Translations under genes and position numbers: made by a program
Shown: one piece after another, positions 1 to 8,528 of the stretch
Layout of the letters: each line of letters starts with the position of its first letter
Numbering within the stretch: position 1 is the first letter of the stretch
From: JBAZJI01 sp964596325
GTDB taxonomy: Bacteria; Patescibacteriota; Minisyncoccia; Minisyncoccales; JAGOPM01
Assembly: GCA_964596325.1 (NCBI GenBank)
Contig: CAZQSQ010000008.1
Span: 1-31,815 of the forward strand
Length of the DNA: 31,815 bases
Direction: 5' to 3'
Notes under the pieces: model-generated
The model's database searches: none
What the model saw: only the letters and a program-made list of their open reading frames with translations
What the model was told of the DNA's origin: nothing

Positions 1-1385
1 CTTAAATTTCCTTTGATATATGCATTACCAACAGTCTCAAAAATCGTATTTTGTGAAGATGTGACATTGCCGCCAATTATCACGATATGTGCAACGTTAG
101 CCGGATAGAGCCTCTTGTTATCTGAGGTAGTCGCCCAACCTCCGCCAACACCACCACCACCCGAGACATCGGGGCGACAATTTAGCGTTCCGTCAGGGTT
201 AATGCCATAAGCATAATTATCCATCCCGCAATTAGCACCGAAAAAACCGACAATATTAGTGAAGTGCGCATTGGTGGAAGTAAGGTTGGAAATAATCACA
301 TCACCAAAGGTGCTCGTTCCATTAAAAGTTGTCGAGGCAAAAATATTGTAACCGGTAAAAATATTATTCCCTGATAAATAAGCTAAACTGCTAGAGCCGG
401 AAATGTAATCCATGCTCAAACCCAAACTGCTCGTCGAAAGCCAGCCTCCCCTGCCCGTACCATCCGATGACCATAATTGCCCGGCTGTTCCGGCTGAGTC
501 AATAAAGTATTGGCTAAGATCAGACCCGGCTATTCTTAAGGCTCCGGAAATATTTATATCACCAGCCACATCAAGGTTATAGGAAGGAGTGCTGGTATTA
601 ATTCCGACAAAGCCGGAGCTACTGGCAAAAAGCGCACTATTGCCCGCGGCAGTCAAGATTGAAACAAGGGCAGTCGTGGACGTTCCTTGGACTGTCAGCT
701 GGGCACTGGCCGTGCTTGTGGCGATGGCCACTTTACCCATAATCTCGGCCGCTGTTCCTGCGCCATTTTGCGTAATAGTGAAAAGCGTCGCGGCTGTAGA
801 AGAAGAAATAATAAGCGAATTTTGATGCGTCCAGCTGCCAGTTATTGTTTCTCCTTCGGCCAGGGTGGCAAATTGCGTTTCAGTTTTACCGCCAAGCCTC
901 TTCGCTTCAAAAGCCGAGGCGACCGACCCCAAATGTTTGCGCGGAGACATTTCCCCATCCCAAGAAGGTATACTCGAGGTACCACCAACATCAACGCTCA
1001 AATATAAGTCTTGATTAAATATCGTATCAGACAAAGCATTCACCGATCCGAGCATATGCGAGAACAATCCGCTGCGCACATTTACCATATTGGTCGTCGT
1101 GCATTCCTCGGTCCAAATCGGCGAGCCGCCAGAGGCAGCTGTATAAAGCCTAAAAGTAAAATTGTAATCGCCATCCGCCACCGCCATTGAAGTAGAGCTA
1201 AAGAGCTTTCCTTGATAATTAATCTGCTCATTAAAAGCGGCTAAAGCCTTATTTGGTAAGCCAAAAACCGCCAGGAGTAATAAAGAAAGTATGAATAATA
1301 TGCAAAAACTCAAAGCACGGAAAATGCTTGGGTTTTGCCTTCCCCTAATATTCGGTTGTGCCTTGTATTTGCGGCCGCAACCCAT
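1..1385 (-). CDS. Tail-fibre-like exported surface protein, truncated at the window edge
   Basis: The frame is open for 461 codons from an ATG at 1385 to base 1 on the minus strand, so the C-terminus lies outside the window. The N-terminus has a basic stretch of about 26 residues, a hydrophobic core (ALSFCILFILSLLLLAVF) and a likely signal-peptidase site after ALA. The mature part starts FNEQINYQGKLF and is rich in Ser, Thr, Gly and Asn. Around residues 260-280 it carries GFVGINTSTPSYNLDVAGDI, the pattern that recurs in beta-helical phage tail fibres and CPR surface proteins. There is no enzyme motif. A promoter lies just upstream and no Shine-Dalgarno site is visible. It is probably an adhesin or cell-surface fibre; the function is inferred from repeat style only. 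Confidence 0.75.
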   Translation of the reverse strand, partial: MGCGRKYKAQPNIRGRQNPSIFRALSFCILFILSLLLLAVFGLPNKALAAFNEQINYQGKLFSSTSMAVADGDYNFTFRLYTAASGGSPIWTEECTTTNMVNVRSGLFSHMLGSVNALSDTIFNQDLYLSVDVGGTSSIPSWDGEMSPRKHLGSVASAFEAKRLGGKTETQFATLAEGETITGSWTHQNSLIISSSTAATLFTITQNGAGTAAEIMGKVAIATSTASAQLTVQGTSTTALVSILTAAGNSALFASSSGFVGINTSTPSYNLDVAGDINISGALRIAGSDLSQYFIDSAGTAGQLWSSDGTGRGGWLSTSSLGLSMDYISGSSSLAYLSGNNIFTGYNIFASTTFNGTSTFGDVIISNLTSTNAHFTNIVGFFGANCGMDNYAYGINPDGTLNCRPDVSGGGGVGGGWATTSDNKRLYPANVAHIVIIGGNVTSSQNTIFETVGNAYIKGNL

Positions 1386-1401
1386 ATAAAGATTTGCCTT
1401 A

Positions 1402-1430
1402 ATTATATTGCTTTTAGCTATCCTGACCAA
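1402..1430 (-). promoter_or_regulatory. Sigma70-type promoter of the tail-fibre-like gene
   Basis: On the minus strand TTGGTC (1430-1425) is followed after 17 bases by a perfect TATAAT (1407-1402). The expected transcript start is about 10 bases before the ATG at 1385, leaving a very short leader with no ribosome-binding site. The same -35 hexamer TTGGTC occurs in front of the histidine kinase gene (8583-8588). Confidence 0.6.
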
Positions 1431-1523
1431 AGATTTTTTCCACATCTGGCAAGGTTTTTTCAATAAAAAGCCTCCCAGCCTCCCGGGGAAGTTTCTGCGG
1501 ATGAAAAAATGCTTTATCGGCTC

Positions 1524-1550
1524 AAAAAAATCCCCTCTAACCGGGGGATT
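1524..1550 (-). terminator. Rho-independent terminator of the surface operon
   Basis: On the minus strand AATCCCC (1550-1544) pairs with GGGGATT (1535-1529) around an 8-base loop, and the stem runs into a T tract (1530-1524). The hairpin starts inside the TAA stop codon of the FN3 membrane protein gene (1551-1549), so it closes the transcription unit that begins at the histidine kinase. Confidence 0.75.
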
Positions 1551-3693
1551 ATTTGGTAATAATTATCTTTCCGGGACTCTCTAGGGATATTTTTTTCTCC
1601 AAGCTTATGGAATAAACCTTAACGGCAAATTCTCCTTCCCGTCCCGGAGGCAAAAACAGAGAGCAATGCATAATATCTTTAATATTGCGACCAAGGAGTA
1701 AGAAAGATTTTCTCCCACCAAAAAATAATTCCAAAATAACAGATTTAATATTAACCGGGATATCTTTTTGGCTAGCCATAATTTCTAAGACCATGGAAGC
1801 CGAGGCAATTGGCCCCTTAGCGCTTTCGATATTTTGATCATTTTGGAAAAAAGAAAGATCGGAGAACCTTGCCCCCACCCCACTATTTTGCAAAGAGGAT
1901 TCTAAAAGCGCTGGATGATCTTTAACATAAGGAAGGTCCGAGGTAGCCCCAATACTTTCCCCGGCCGATAATAATGGCTTGGCCCAGGCCAAAGCCCCCG
2001 AAGACCATTGCCCCCCATCGTCACAAACAAAGGCCGTATAGAATAACATGGCGGATTCCCGAGGAGTACTGTCAATAAATTGTTCCGCTTCACCGCTGAT
2101 GGCTGCTTCGTAAACCAAGTCACCGGACAAAACATCAACAATATGCTCGCCTTGCCCCCTGACAATTTTAATTTTTCTGCCGAATTTAGCCGGAGGATTC
2201 TTCCAAGTAAGCATGATGCTGCCTACCAAACTAACGGCATTGAATTCCAAAACATTGCAAGGCGCCAAGGCGATATTACTGCCCGGCATTTTCGCACCCC
2301 CTCCCTCGATAGAGGTTCTTTTCATGCTCCGCAAGGCCTTAAGTTGCATGGCCCTCCGATATAAAAATGACAAAATAGCCAAAATGATCAGGCTTGGCCA
2401 AAAAAGCGGATGATTGGAGAGATTGATAAGGAAAATCAAAGATTTTTTCCAAAAATTGTCGGGAACCTTAATCCGCAAAAATCCCGGGTTTAGGACTTCC
2501 ATTTCGCCTTGGATTTTTTTAACAATATTATTGTCTTTATCGATAAGAAAAATGGTAACCTTATAAGCGCCACGCTTATCGAGGGGCACCATCAAATCTG
2601 AGCGCAATTTGCCTTGCGTATCTTTTTGCAGCAAAAAAGTAAAACGCTTGTCATCCTTCTCAAACATCACCAAAACTGATTTGACGAAATCCGGAATTTG
2701 GGTCGAATCAATCTCTATCTCCAAACGGTCCCCGGCTTTAATGTTGGAAATCTTTCCGGAGTTCAGATTGTCTTTCCCCTGCAAAAAGTCAAAATTCAAA
2801 AAATCCAAATCTTTTAGCTTCTGTTCCTGCTCCTTTGTATATTTTGTTTCGCTATCCAAAAACTTTGTCGAAGTGGCGCTTCCCGGGGACATTCCTCCCC
2901 CGCTTGAGCCGGGCCCCGCCGCGCCTTCAGAAGGAACTTCGGGCGTAGGAACTATCGGTTCAACCGGCTCCTCCTGGGGAGCGGCTAAAGGAATATCATC
3001 GCCAACCGCCCCGGAAGAATTGGCGTTAGCGGCATTGAAAGAAAAAGCCGTATAATAATATCTTTTACCGGCAATTAAATTATTGTCGGCATAAGAAAGT
3101 TCTAGCCCGTCAGAATCATAAATTAAAGACCCTTCGCTGGGACTTTGCGGATAAAAAGTGCCGGACCGATAAATTTTCACTCTGACAATACTTGGATCTT
3201 GCGGCATTTGCCAACCAAGCGTAATTTTTTCTACGCCCGGAGTGGTAATGAGCCCGATAACATTTAAGGGCAGAGCCGGCGGGGGCATCTCTAAAGTCGA
3301 AAAAGAATAATCCGGAGAAGTTATGCTTTGGATGTAAGAATCGGTGCAGCTTATTTGGAAATGGTAAGTTTTGGAAGGTGTCAAACCAGTCAAAGAAAGT
3401 GCATGCGAGCTTAAGGGCCCGGCTTCATTTACTACCCCCAGGTCATAATTAGTTGTAGTCCCGTAAGAAATGAAGCAATTAGCGGAATTACTCGTTTGCC
3501 AAGTCAAATCCGCCTTAGTGGTGGAGGCCGTAATAACGACATTGGAAATTGTCAGGACTGGCTTGGGCTCAATAGGACCCACATCGGGAGGTGCGGTCAC
3601 GGTTTGCGTAACAGTAAAAGAACTTGTCGCTGCTAAGACAAAAAATGGGGATAACAGCAAAACAAAAATAATTTTAGAAAGCGGCTTGTTCAT
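1549..3693 (-). CDS. Exported single-pass membrane protein with duplicated FN3 and beta modules
   Basis: 714 residues. A signal peptide (about 1-22) is followed by two fibronectin type III-like domains (about 45-134 and 140-238), a Pro/Gly/Ser linker (240-275), a beta module (318-402), one transmembrane helix (about 429-447) with RRAMQLKALRSMKR behind it, a third FN3-like domain (about 481-572) and a second beta module (633-714). By the positive-inside rule the part after residue 448 should be cytoplasmic. Modules 318-402 and 633-714 align throughout (for example VKSVLVMF with IKSVILEL, and LDKRGAYKVTIF with PPGREGEFAVKVY). FN3 domains 140-238 and 481-572 also align (YYYTAFSF with LFYTAFVC). 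The ATG overlaps the TAA of the preceding gene by one base, suggesting translational coupling. The role is unknown; scaffold or transmembrane sensor are both possible. Confidence 0.8.
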   Translation of the reverse strand: MNKPLSKIIFVLLLSPFFVLAATSSFTVTQTVTAPPDVGPIEPKPVLTISNVVITASTTKADLTWQTSNSANCFISYGTTTNYDLGVVNEAGPLSSHALSLTGLTPSKTYHFQISCTDSYIQSITSPDYSFSTLEMPPPALPLNVIGLITTPGVEKITLGWQMPQDPSIVRVKIYRSGTFYPQSPSEGSLIYDSDGLELSYADNNLIAGKRYYYTAFSFNAANANSSGAVGDDIPLAAPQEEPVEPIVPTPEVPSEGAAGPGSSGGGMSPGSATSTKFLDSETKYTKEQEQKLKDLDFLNFDFLQGKDNLNSGKISNIKAGDRLEIEIDSTQIPDFVKSVLVMFEKDDKRFTFLLQKDTQGKLRSDLMVPLDKRGAYKVTIFLIDKDNNIVKKIQGEMEVLNPGFLRIKVPDNFWKKSLIFLINLSNHPLFWPSLIILAILSFLYRRAMQLKALRSMKRTSIEGGGAKMPGSNIALAPCNVLEFNAVSLVGSIMLTWKNPPAKFGRKIKIVRGQGEHIVDVLSGDLVYEAAISGEAEQFIDSTPRESAMLFYTAFVCDDGGQWSSGALAWAKPLLSAGESIGATSDLPYVKDHPALLESSLQNSGVGARFSDLSFFQNDQNIESAKGPIASASMVLEIMASQKDIPVNIKSVILELFFGGRKSFLLLGRNIKDIMHCSLFLPPGREGEFAVKVYSISLEKKISLESPGKIIITK

Positions 3694-4493
3694 TAATTAA
3701 CGATTGCGGTCACAACTACTGTAGCCGAATAGCTGCCCGCGGCCATGCTGTGCCCGGCGGCTGATTCGGTCTTAAATTTAATTGTCGTGGTTGTATAATT
3801 TGGACTGTTTGGGCTGCTTGAATAAGCGATTAGCCGGTTGCTGTATAAAGAATAATTCAACCCATACCAGCAGGCATCGGCGCTATCATTTGACCCGGAA
3901 TTACAAACCGAACCGTTGTCCTTAAAATAAGAAGAAATGTGGCTGCCATCAACCGTAAACCCGAAACTACTTGTGGCCACGGGCGAAACCCAAGCCAAAT
4001 CCGGAACGCCCGAAACCGCCGGGACATAATCTTTGAAATAGGTCGCCCCGGCGCCGCAGCCGCTTGAACAAGATAAAGCGGGGTTAGAGGGATTGGCTGC
4101 AATAGAAAGAGAATAACCAATAGGATTATTAGTGGAGATGCCCACGTCGACAGCCCCGCTAGCTGAGCCGCCAGAGGAACCGCCAATAGCGGGAGATAAA
4201 GCCAGATTAGAGGCCGGCAGGGAGACGGAAATAAAATACTGATCCGCGGCTTGCTGATAACCGGCCCGCAACAAATAATTCGTACTAGAAACATAGCCAG
4301 TGCCCGGCTCGCCTAAAGTGTCTTCCAAACCAAAATTAGTGGAGCTGGAATAGTCTCCGGCCATATTCAAAGAATCTTGCATAAGCAGATAATTGGTACT
4401 ACTGGCCACTTGAGCCAAAACCGGAACTTGAACACAAATAAAAATTAAACAAAGAACAAATAATATTTTATTGTTGAAATTTTTTCTTAGCAT
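3693..4493 (-). CDS. Secreted Ser/Thr-rich beta protein, WxL-like
   Basis: 266 residues with a clear signal peptide (hydrophobic ILFVLCLIFICVQVPVLA, cleavage after about residue 27). The mature N-terminus holds two copies of SSTNYLL separated by GLEDTLGEPGTGY, a signature common in predicted surface proteins of CPR and related bacteria. The rest is a beta-rich domain ending SYSATVVVTAIVN, reminiscent of WxL-type C-terminal domains, though no strict Trp-x-Leu motif is present. Four Cys residues could form disulphides. There is no transmembrane anchor after the signal, so it is probably secreted and held by its neighbours. Its start overlaps the end of the DUF916-like gene by 26 bases. The family call is tentative. 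Confidence 0.65.
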   Translation of the reverse strand: MLRKNFNNKILFVLCLIFICVQVPVLAQVASSTNYLLMQDSLNMAGDYSSSTNFGLEDTLGEPGTGYVSSTNYLLRAGYQQAADQYFISVSLPASNLALSPAIGGSSGGSASGAVDVGISTNNPIGYSLSIAANPSNPALSCSSGCGAGATYFKDYVPAVSGVPDLAWVSPVATSSFGFTVDGSHISSYFKDNGSVCNSGSNDSADACWYGLNYSLYSNRLIAYSSSPNSPNYTTTTIKFKTESAAGHSMAAGSYSATVVVTAIVN

Positions 4494-5415
4494 GCTTGAT
4501 ATTCAAAAATAACAAAACTCCCACTATCAGAGCCAAAATTCCAAGAAGCGTTATCTTGGCCCGCTGGCTCAAAATCCAAAAACTTCCCGAGAGCTGATCG
4601 CTTAGCGCCAATCCGTCAGGCCCGACATAACCCCTTTGCACTTTGGCCACAGCCCGGTAATAACCAATATCTGCCGTGTTCTGCCAATCGGCCCGAACCA
4701 TTTTATAAGAGCCCGGTAAAGAATAAAATTTTGGAATCTCTTTTTGGGCCACTAAACGCCCGAAAATATCAAAAATCTCAATATGACCATTGGGGGCCAA
4801 ATAAATATTCCCATCATTTTGAAAGTATATTTTTAACCCCACTCCCCTTTGGGCTAAAGCAGACAGGTCTATTTTGAAACTTTTAGTTTCCCCTGATTCC
4901 ACCACTTTTCCCGGAATTTTTACATAGATCGGAACACCGGCCTGACCAATCATTTTTGCCTCTCCGACAGAAGCATCAAGGGAACGCTGGCTGATTAAAA
5001 CAATCGCATATAAACCGCCCGGCGGCATTTCCTCGGGCAGAGATATTTCTAATTGCGCCCTAGCCAACTGGCCGGAATTAATAACGATCCGATTATCGGG
5101 CACTCTAAGATATTTTTTCAAAGAATACGGATAAGATGCATAATCCCCAAATTCCAAACCATTTTCATTTTCTTCGCTGCCTTTCAAGTCGTTTATCTCT
5201 AAGCTGTATTCTTGAGTTTTTCCTGTGCGATTTATAATGGAAATTTCTACTTTTTCCCGCGCGCCACCAGCCATTATTAACTCCTTTTTAGCGGGGAAAA
5301 CCAAAAAGTCCCCAGCCACCGGCAAATCAGCAATAGTTTCTACCTGCCAAGCCAAAGCGTTCCCGCCCCATATCAAACCAAAAAAAATTATGGCCAAGAA
5401 AAATTTTTCCTTCAT
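4468..5415 (-). CDS. DUF916-like surface protein with C-terminal membrane anchor
   Basis: 315 residues from the ATG at 5415, chosen because it sits one base after the TGA of pilB and places the signal peptide (residues 1-22, ending NALA) right at the N-terminus. A longer version from 5448 would overlap pilB and add 11 residues ahead of the signal. The mature part resembles the extracellular DUF916 domain of WxL-interacting proteins: an N-terminal immunoglobulin-like part with ISIINRTGKTQEYSLEI, then the MPPGGLYAIVLISQR stretch. The C-terminus has a membrane helix (286-305) and a KHAKKKFQQ tail. With the secreted downstream partner this resembles the DUF916/WxL pairs of Gram-positive bacteria. 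Binding of that partner is inferred from context. Confidence 0.7.
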   Translation of the reverse strand: MKEKFFLAIIFFGLIWGGNALAWQVETIADLPVAGDFLVFPAKKELIMAGGAREKVEISIINRTGKTQEYSLEINDLKGSEENENGLEFGDYASYPYSLKKYLRVPDNRIVINSGQLARAQLEISLPEEMPPGGLYAIVLISQRSLDASVGEAKMIGQAGVPIYVKIPGKVVESGETKSFKIDLSALAQRGVGLKIYFQNDGNIYLAPNGHIEIFDIFGRLVAQKEIPKFYSLPGSYKMVRADWQNTADIGYYRAVAKVQRGYVGPDGLALSDQLSGSFWILSQRAKITLLGILALIVGVLLFLNIKHAKKKFQQ

Positions 5416-5416
5416 A

Positions 5417-7162
5417 TCATTCACTGATAACACGATAAACTTCTTCAATGCTGGTAATGCCTTGGGCGGCTTTGACCATGCCGTCTTCCATCATCGTATC
5501 CATTCCCTCCTCCATCGCCTTTTTCTGGATTTGCTCGGTCGTGGCATTGTCATGGATGAGCTTTCTAATGCTCTCAGTCACTTCCAAAACTTCATAAATA
5601 CCCAACCGGCCCTTATAAGCGGATTTCTTATCCACTCCCTCTTTAGGGCGATAAAACGGGATCTCCCCTATCTTGGCTCCAGCTTTAATCACCTTTTCCT
5701 TTTCTAAAATTTCCAAAAATCTGGGAACGTCTAAATATTTTTCCAAACTCTCGATATCTTGTTTAGCGAGAAAATATTTTTCCTTTTCGCTGGTCAACCG
5801 CCTGACCAAACGTTGAGCCATAACAAAATTAAGAGTAGAGGCTAGCAAGAATGGCTCAATTTTCATATCCAAAAGCCTCGGGATAGCTCCCGCGGCCGTA
5901 TTGGTATGCAAAGTAGAAAGCACCAAGTGTCCGGTTAGGGCGGCATTAGTTGCCAAGGAGGCCGTTTCATTATCACGGATTTCTCCAACCATTATCACAT
6001 TAGGATCTTGGCGCAATAAAGAGCGCAAAGCATTGGCAAAAGTGAGGCCGATTTTAGCGTCAATTTGCGTCTGATTAATACGCGGCATCTGATATTCGAC
6101 TGGATCCTCAACAGTGGAAATATTGACGTTAGGCGTGTTAAGGATATCCATCATGGTATACAAAGTCGTAGTCTTACCTGAACCGGTCGGACCAGTAATC
6201 AAATTCATCCCTAAAGGTTTTTTTAAGGCTGTCTGAATTTTTTTCAGTGCCTCGGGGCGGAAACCCAAATCCCCCAAAGTCGCCACTTTAGTCTGCTCGG
6301 GCAATAAACGCATCACAATTTTTTCCCCGAAAAACACCGGTAAAATAGAAACACGGATAGAAATCTTCGAACCCTCGCTTTGGATTTTGAAGCGCCCATC
6401 CTGAGGCAAGCGGTGTTCGTCCAATTTCAAATTAGATAAAACTTTTATACGGGCCACAATGCCTGAAGCGATTTGTTTGGGCAACACCATGGCGTCGTGC
6501 AAAATACCGTCAACCCGGTAGCGCACCACTACCTCCTTTTCCGTGGGCTCAATATGGATATCGGAAGATTTTTCAATGACCGCATGTTTAAGCAAGGTAT
6601 CGACAATCTTTATGACCGGCAGCTCCTCGGCCGCTTTTTCCAAATCCTCGCCGGAGGAACCGGTTTTTTCCTTCAAAGTTTCTACCCCGCCGGTTTCCGA
6701 CTTAATCAAATCAGAAAATTCCGACTCCAATGATTTATTGTATTGGCCCAAAACCGCCTTGATGCTTTCTTCGTTTGTCAGCCGCGGCAAAATCTCCAAA
6801 TTGGATTTTTTCTTGATAAAATCAATCGTTTCCAGATCCTCGGGGTCAAGCATGGCCACTTCCAAATACCCGTCTTTTTTCCGAAAAGATACGATATTAT
6901 GCGTGCGAGACACGCTTTCGGGAATTATCTTAAGGGTTTCCTCGGGAATTTTCTCTTTCTGCAAATCCACAAAAGGCACGCCTAAAATATAAGCTTGCAA
7001 CTTAGCGAGCTGATCTTTGCTTAAAATTTTCTCCTCCACCAGCTGCTCGGTAAAACGCTTTTTACTTTTTTTTGCCGCTTCCAAAGCGGTATCGAGCTTG
7101 GCCTCGTCGGCCAAACCGGCATCAATGATAAACTTTTTGAGCTGCTGGTTTTCTATGCGCAT
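5417..7162 (-). CDS. pilB: Type IV pilus assembly / type II secretion ATPase (GspE/PilB)
   Basis: 581 residues, normal length. A GspE N-terminal (MshEN-like) domain spans about 1-140 and the hexameric ATPase domain about 180-581. Visible motifs are Walker A GPTGSGKTT (324-332), the Asp box STVEDPVEYQ (349-358), Walker B VIMVGEIRD (389-397) and the His box TGHLVLSTLHT (410-420). It would hydrolyse ATP at the inner face of the membrane to drive pilin polymerisation. The protein contains no cysteine, so the tetra-cysteine zinc site that many PilB/GspE proteins carry after the His box is absent; the region reads RLVRRLTSEKEKYF. The start is one base after the response regulator stop. No other pilus genes are in the window. 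Confidence 0.92.
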   Translation of the reverse strand: MRIENQQLKKFIIDAGLADEAKLDTALEAAKKSKKRFTEQLVEEKILSKDQLAKLQAYILGVPFVDLQKEKIPEETLKIIPESVSRTHNIVSFRKKDGYLEVAMLDPEDLETIDFIKKKSNLEILPRLTNEESIKAVLGQYNKSLESEFSDLIKSETGGVETLKEKTGSSGEDLEKAAEELPVIKIVDTLLKHAVIEKSSDIHIEPTEKEVVVRYRVDGILHDAMVLPKQIASGIVARIKVLSNLKLDEHRLPQDGRFKIQSEGSKISIRVSILPVFFGEKIVMRLLPEQTKVATLGDLGFRPEALKKIQTALKKPLGMNLITGPTGSGKTTTLYTMMDILNTPNVNISTVEDPVEYQMPRINQTQIDAKIGLTFANALRSLLRQDPNVIMVGEIRDNETASLATNAALTGHLVLSTLHTNTAAGAIPRLLDMKIEPFLLASTLNFVMAQRLVRRLTSEKEKYFLAKQDIESLEKYLDVPRFLEILEKEKVIKAGAKIGEIPFYRPKEGVDKKSAYKGRLGIYEVLEVTESIRKLIHDNATTEQIQKKAMEEGMDTMMEDGMVKAAQGITSIEEVYRVISE

Positions 7163-7163
7163 T

Positions 7164-7544
7164 TTATTTCTTAGCTAAAACCGCTTCTACTTTTTGCACT
7201 ACTTCTTCCAAAGAATAATTGGATTTGACCAAATAAGTAGTCGCCCCGGCGTCGATAACCTTCTGGATATGTTCGGTGCTATCGGAATTAGTTAAAACTA
7301 TTACCGGCGTAGAGGCGATAGCCGGATTTTTTTTCATCGCCACCAAATAATCGAACCCATTCATTTTAGGCATCATCAAATCAAGCAAGACCAAATCCGG
7401 TTTTTCATTGGCGGTTAATTCTAGCCCCACTTCCCCATCGAAAGCCGGCACAACGGTAAATCCCTTTTTTTCTAAAATCTTGCCCAAAGTTTCTTGGAGG
7501 GCTTTTTCGTCTTCAATTATTAATATTTTTGCCATATTATTCAT
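7164..7544 (-). CDS. Single-domain response regulator (CheY-like receiver)
   Basis: 126 residues forming one receiver domain with no output domain. The acidic pocket is E11/D12, the phospho-acceptor is D55 (LVLLDLMMP), the switch Thr is T85 (VIVLTNS) and the conserved Lys is K107 (YLVKSNY). The start at 7544 is preferred because AGGGG lies about six bases upstream; an in-frame ATG at 7535 is the alternative. It lies directly between a histidine kinase and pilB, so it probably receives phosphate from that kinase and acts by protein contact, plausibly on pilus or surface functions. The target is inferred from context. Confidence 0.9.
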   Translation of the reverse strand: MNNMAKILIIEDEKALQETLGKILEKKGFTVVPAFDGEVGLELTANEKPDLVLLDLMMPKMNGFDYLVAMKKNPAIASTPVIVLTNSDSTEHIQKVIDAGATTYLVKSNYSLEEVVQKVEAVLAKK

Positions 7545-7545
7545 C

Positions 7546-7573
7546 GCGCACCCCTGCTTTGCAGGCTTGGCGC
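7546..7573 (-). promoter_or_regulatory. Hairpin enclosing the ribosome-binding site of the response regulator
   Basis: In the 42-base gap between kinase and regulator the minus strand reads CCTGC-AAA-GCAGG (7565-7553), immediately followed by GG and then the ATG at 7544. The Shine-Dalgarno sequence AGGGG therefore overlaps the 3' arm. An outer GCGC/GCGC pair (7573-7570 with 7549-7546) could extend the structure. It may damp translation of the regulator relative to the kinase. This is structure seen by eye only; no folding energy was calculated. Confidence 0.35.
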
Positions 7574-7586
7574 ATTATTTAATTTA

Positions 7587-8528
7587 TTATCCTTTTGCAC
7601 ACAAAAAACCTGCCCAAAAAATAGATCCTTTACCCATTTGCGAGCTGAACCCCACTTCCCCACCAAGCTTTCTGGTGATGGAGGCGGCCAAATACAGGCC
7701 CAAGCCCGAACCTTCAGGGATATGATGGCGGACATTGGTGGCCCGATAAAATTTTTGGAAAATATATTTTTTATCTTCCTCGGGTATGCCATAACCGCTA
7801 TCCTGCACAAAAACAAATACCTTATCCCCTTTCTTTTCCAAAGATATCGAAACATCCTCGCCTTTACGGCTATAACGGATGGCGTTAGTAAAAAGATTTT
7901 CTAAAACTATATTTATTTGGAACGAATCCCCCATAATCTTCGGGAGGTTCTCATTGGGCGTATAAACAAATTTCACATTCTGAGTTTTGGCAAACCCGCC
8001 GACATGCTCAATGCAGTCCAGTACAATCTTATTCAAATCAAGTTTTTCACTATTCGTTACTAACCGATTTGCCTCTAAACGACTGGCGACCAACAAATTA
8101 GATACCAAATCCTTCATCCTGTTAACATTATCCTCGAGAATAGAAAAATTCTTTATCCGGCCCGATTCTACCAAATCTTTATTTTCCATACGCATTGCAT
8201 CCAGGGACCAGCGCAAATTAGTGATTGGCGAGCGCAATTGGTGAGAAACGATACTGATGAACTCCACCTTCATTTTGCTGGCCTCAGCCATCCGCTCAAA
8301 ACTGTTCTGCAATACGAAAGAAATTACTAAAAGCATTATTGTAATACTACAAACCGCCAAAATAATATAGGAATAATCCTCGACAAACCTTACGCTTATC
8401 AAATAAATCAGGATATCCGTGACTATTATCAGCAAACCCATAAAGATAAAAAGGATTTGCGGATGCTGCCACAAGGGAATGCCCCATTCTTTAGCCTGAT
8501 TGCGCAAATTGATACCTGTAATAAGCAT
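7587..8528 (-). CDS. Membrane-bound sensor histidine kinase
   Basis: 313 residues from the ATG at 8528. This start is preferred to a GTG at 8600 because a good promoter (8559-8588) lies between the two. Two membrane helices (about 24-45 and 53-73) are joined by a very short loop, so there is no real extracellular sensor domain. The HisKA domain carries phospho-acceptor H96 (IVSHQLRSP). The ATPase domain shows an N box (ENLFTNAIRYS, about 210-220), G1 (DSGYGIPEE), an F box (FQKFYRA) and G2 (GSGLGLYLA). It would autophosphorylate and pass phosphate to the adjacent receiver protein. It is the first gene of the unit that continues through the regulator, pilB and three surface proteins. What it senses is not visible. 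Confidence 0.88.
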   Translation of the reverse strand: MLITGINLRNQAKEWGIPLWQHPQILFIFMGLLIIVTDILIYLISVRFVEDYSYIILAVCSITIMLLVISFVLQNSFERMAEASKMKVEFISIVSHQLRSPITNLRWSLDAMRMENKDLVESGRIKNFSILEDNVNRMKDLVSNLLVASRLEANRLVTNSEKLDLNKIVLDCIEHVGGFAKTQNVKFVYTPNENLPKIMGDSFQINIVLENLFTNAIRYSRKGEDVSISLEKKGDKVFVFVQDSGYGIPEEDKKYIFQKFYRATNVRHHIPEGSGLGLYLAASITRKLGGEVGFSSQMGKGSIFWAGFLCAKG

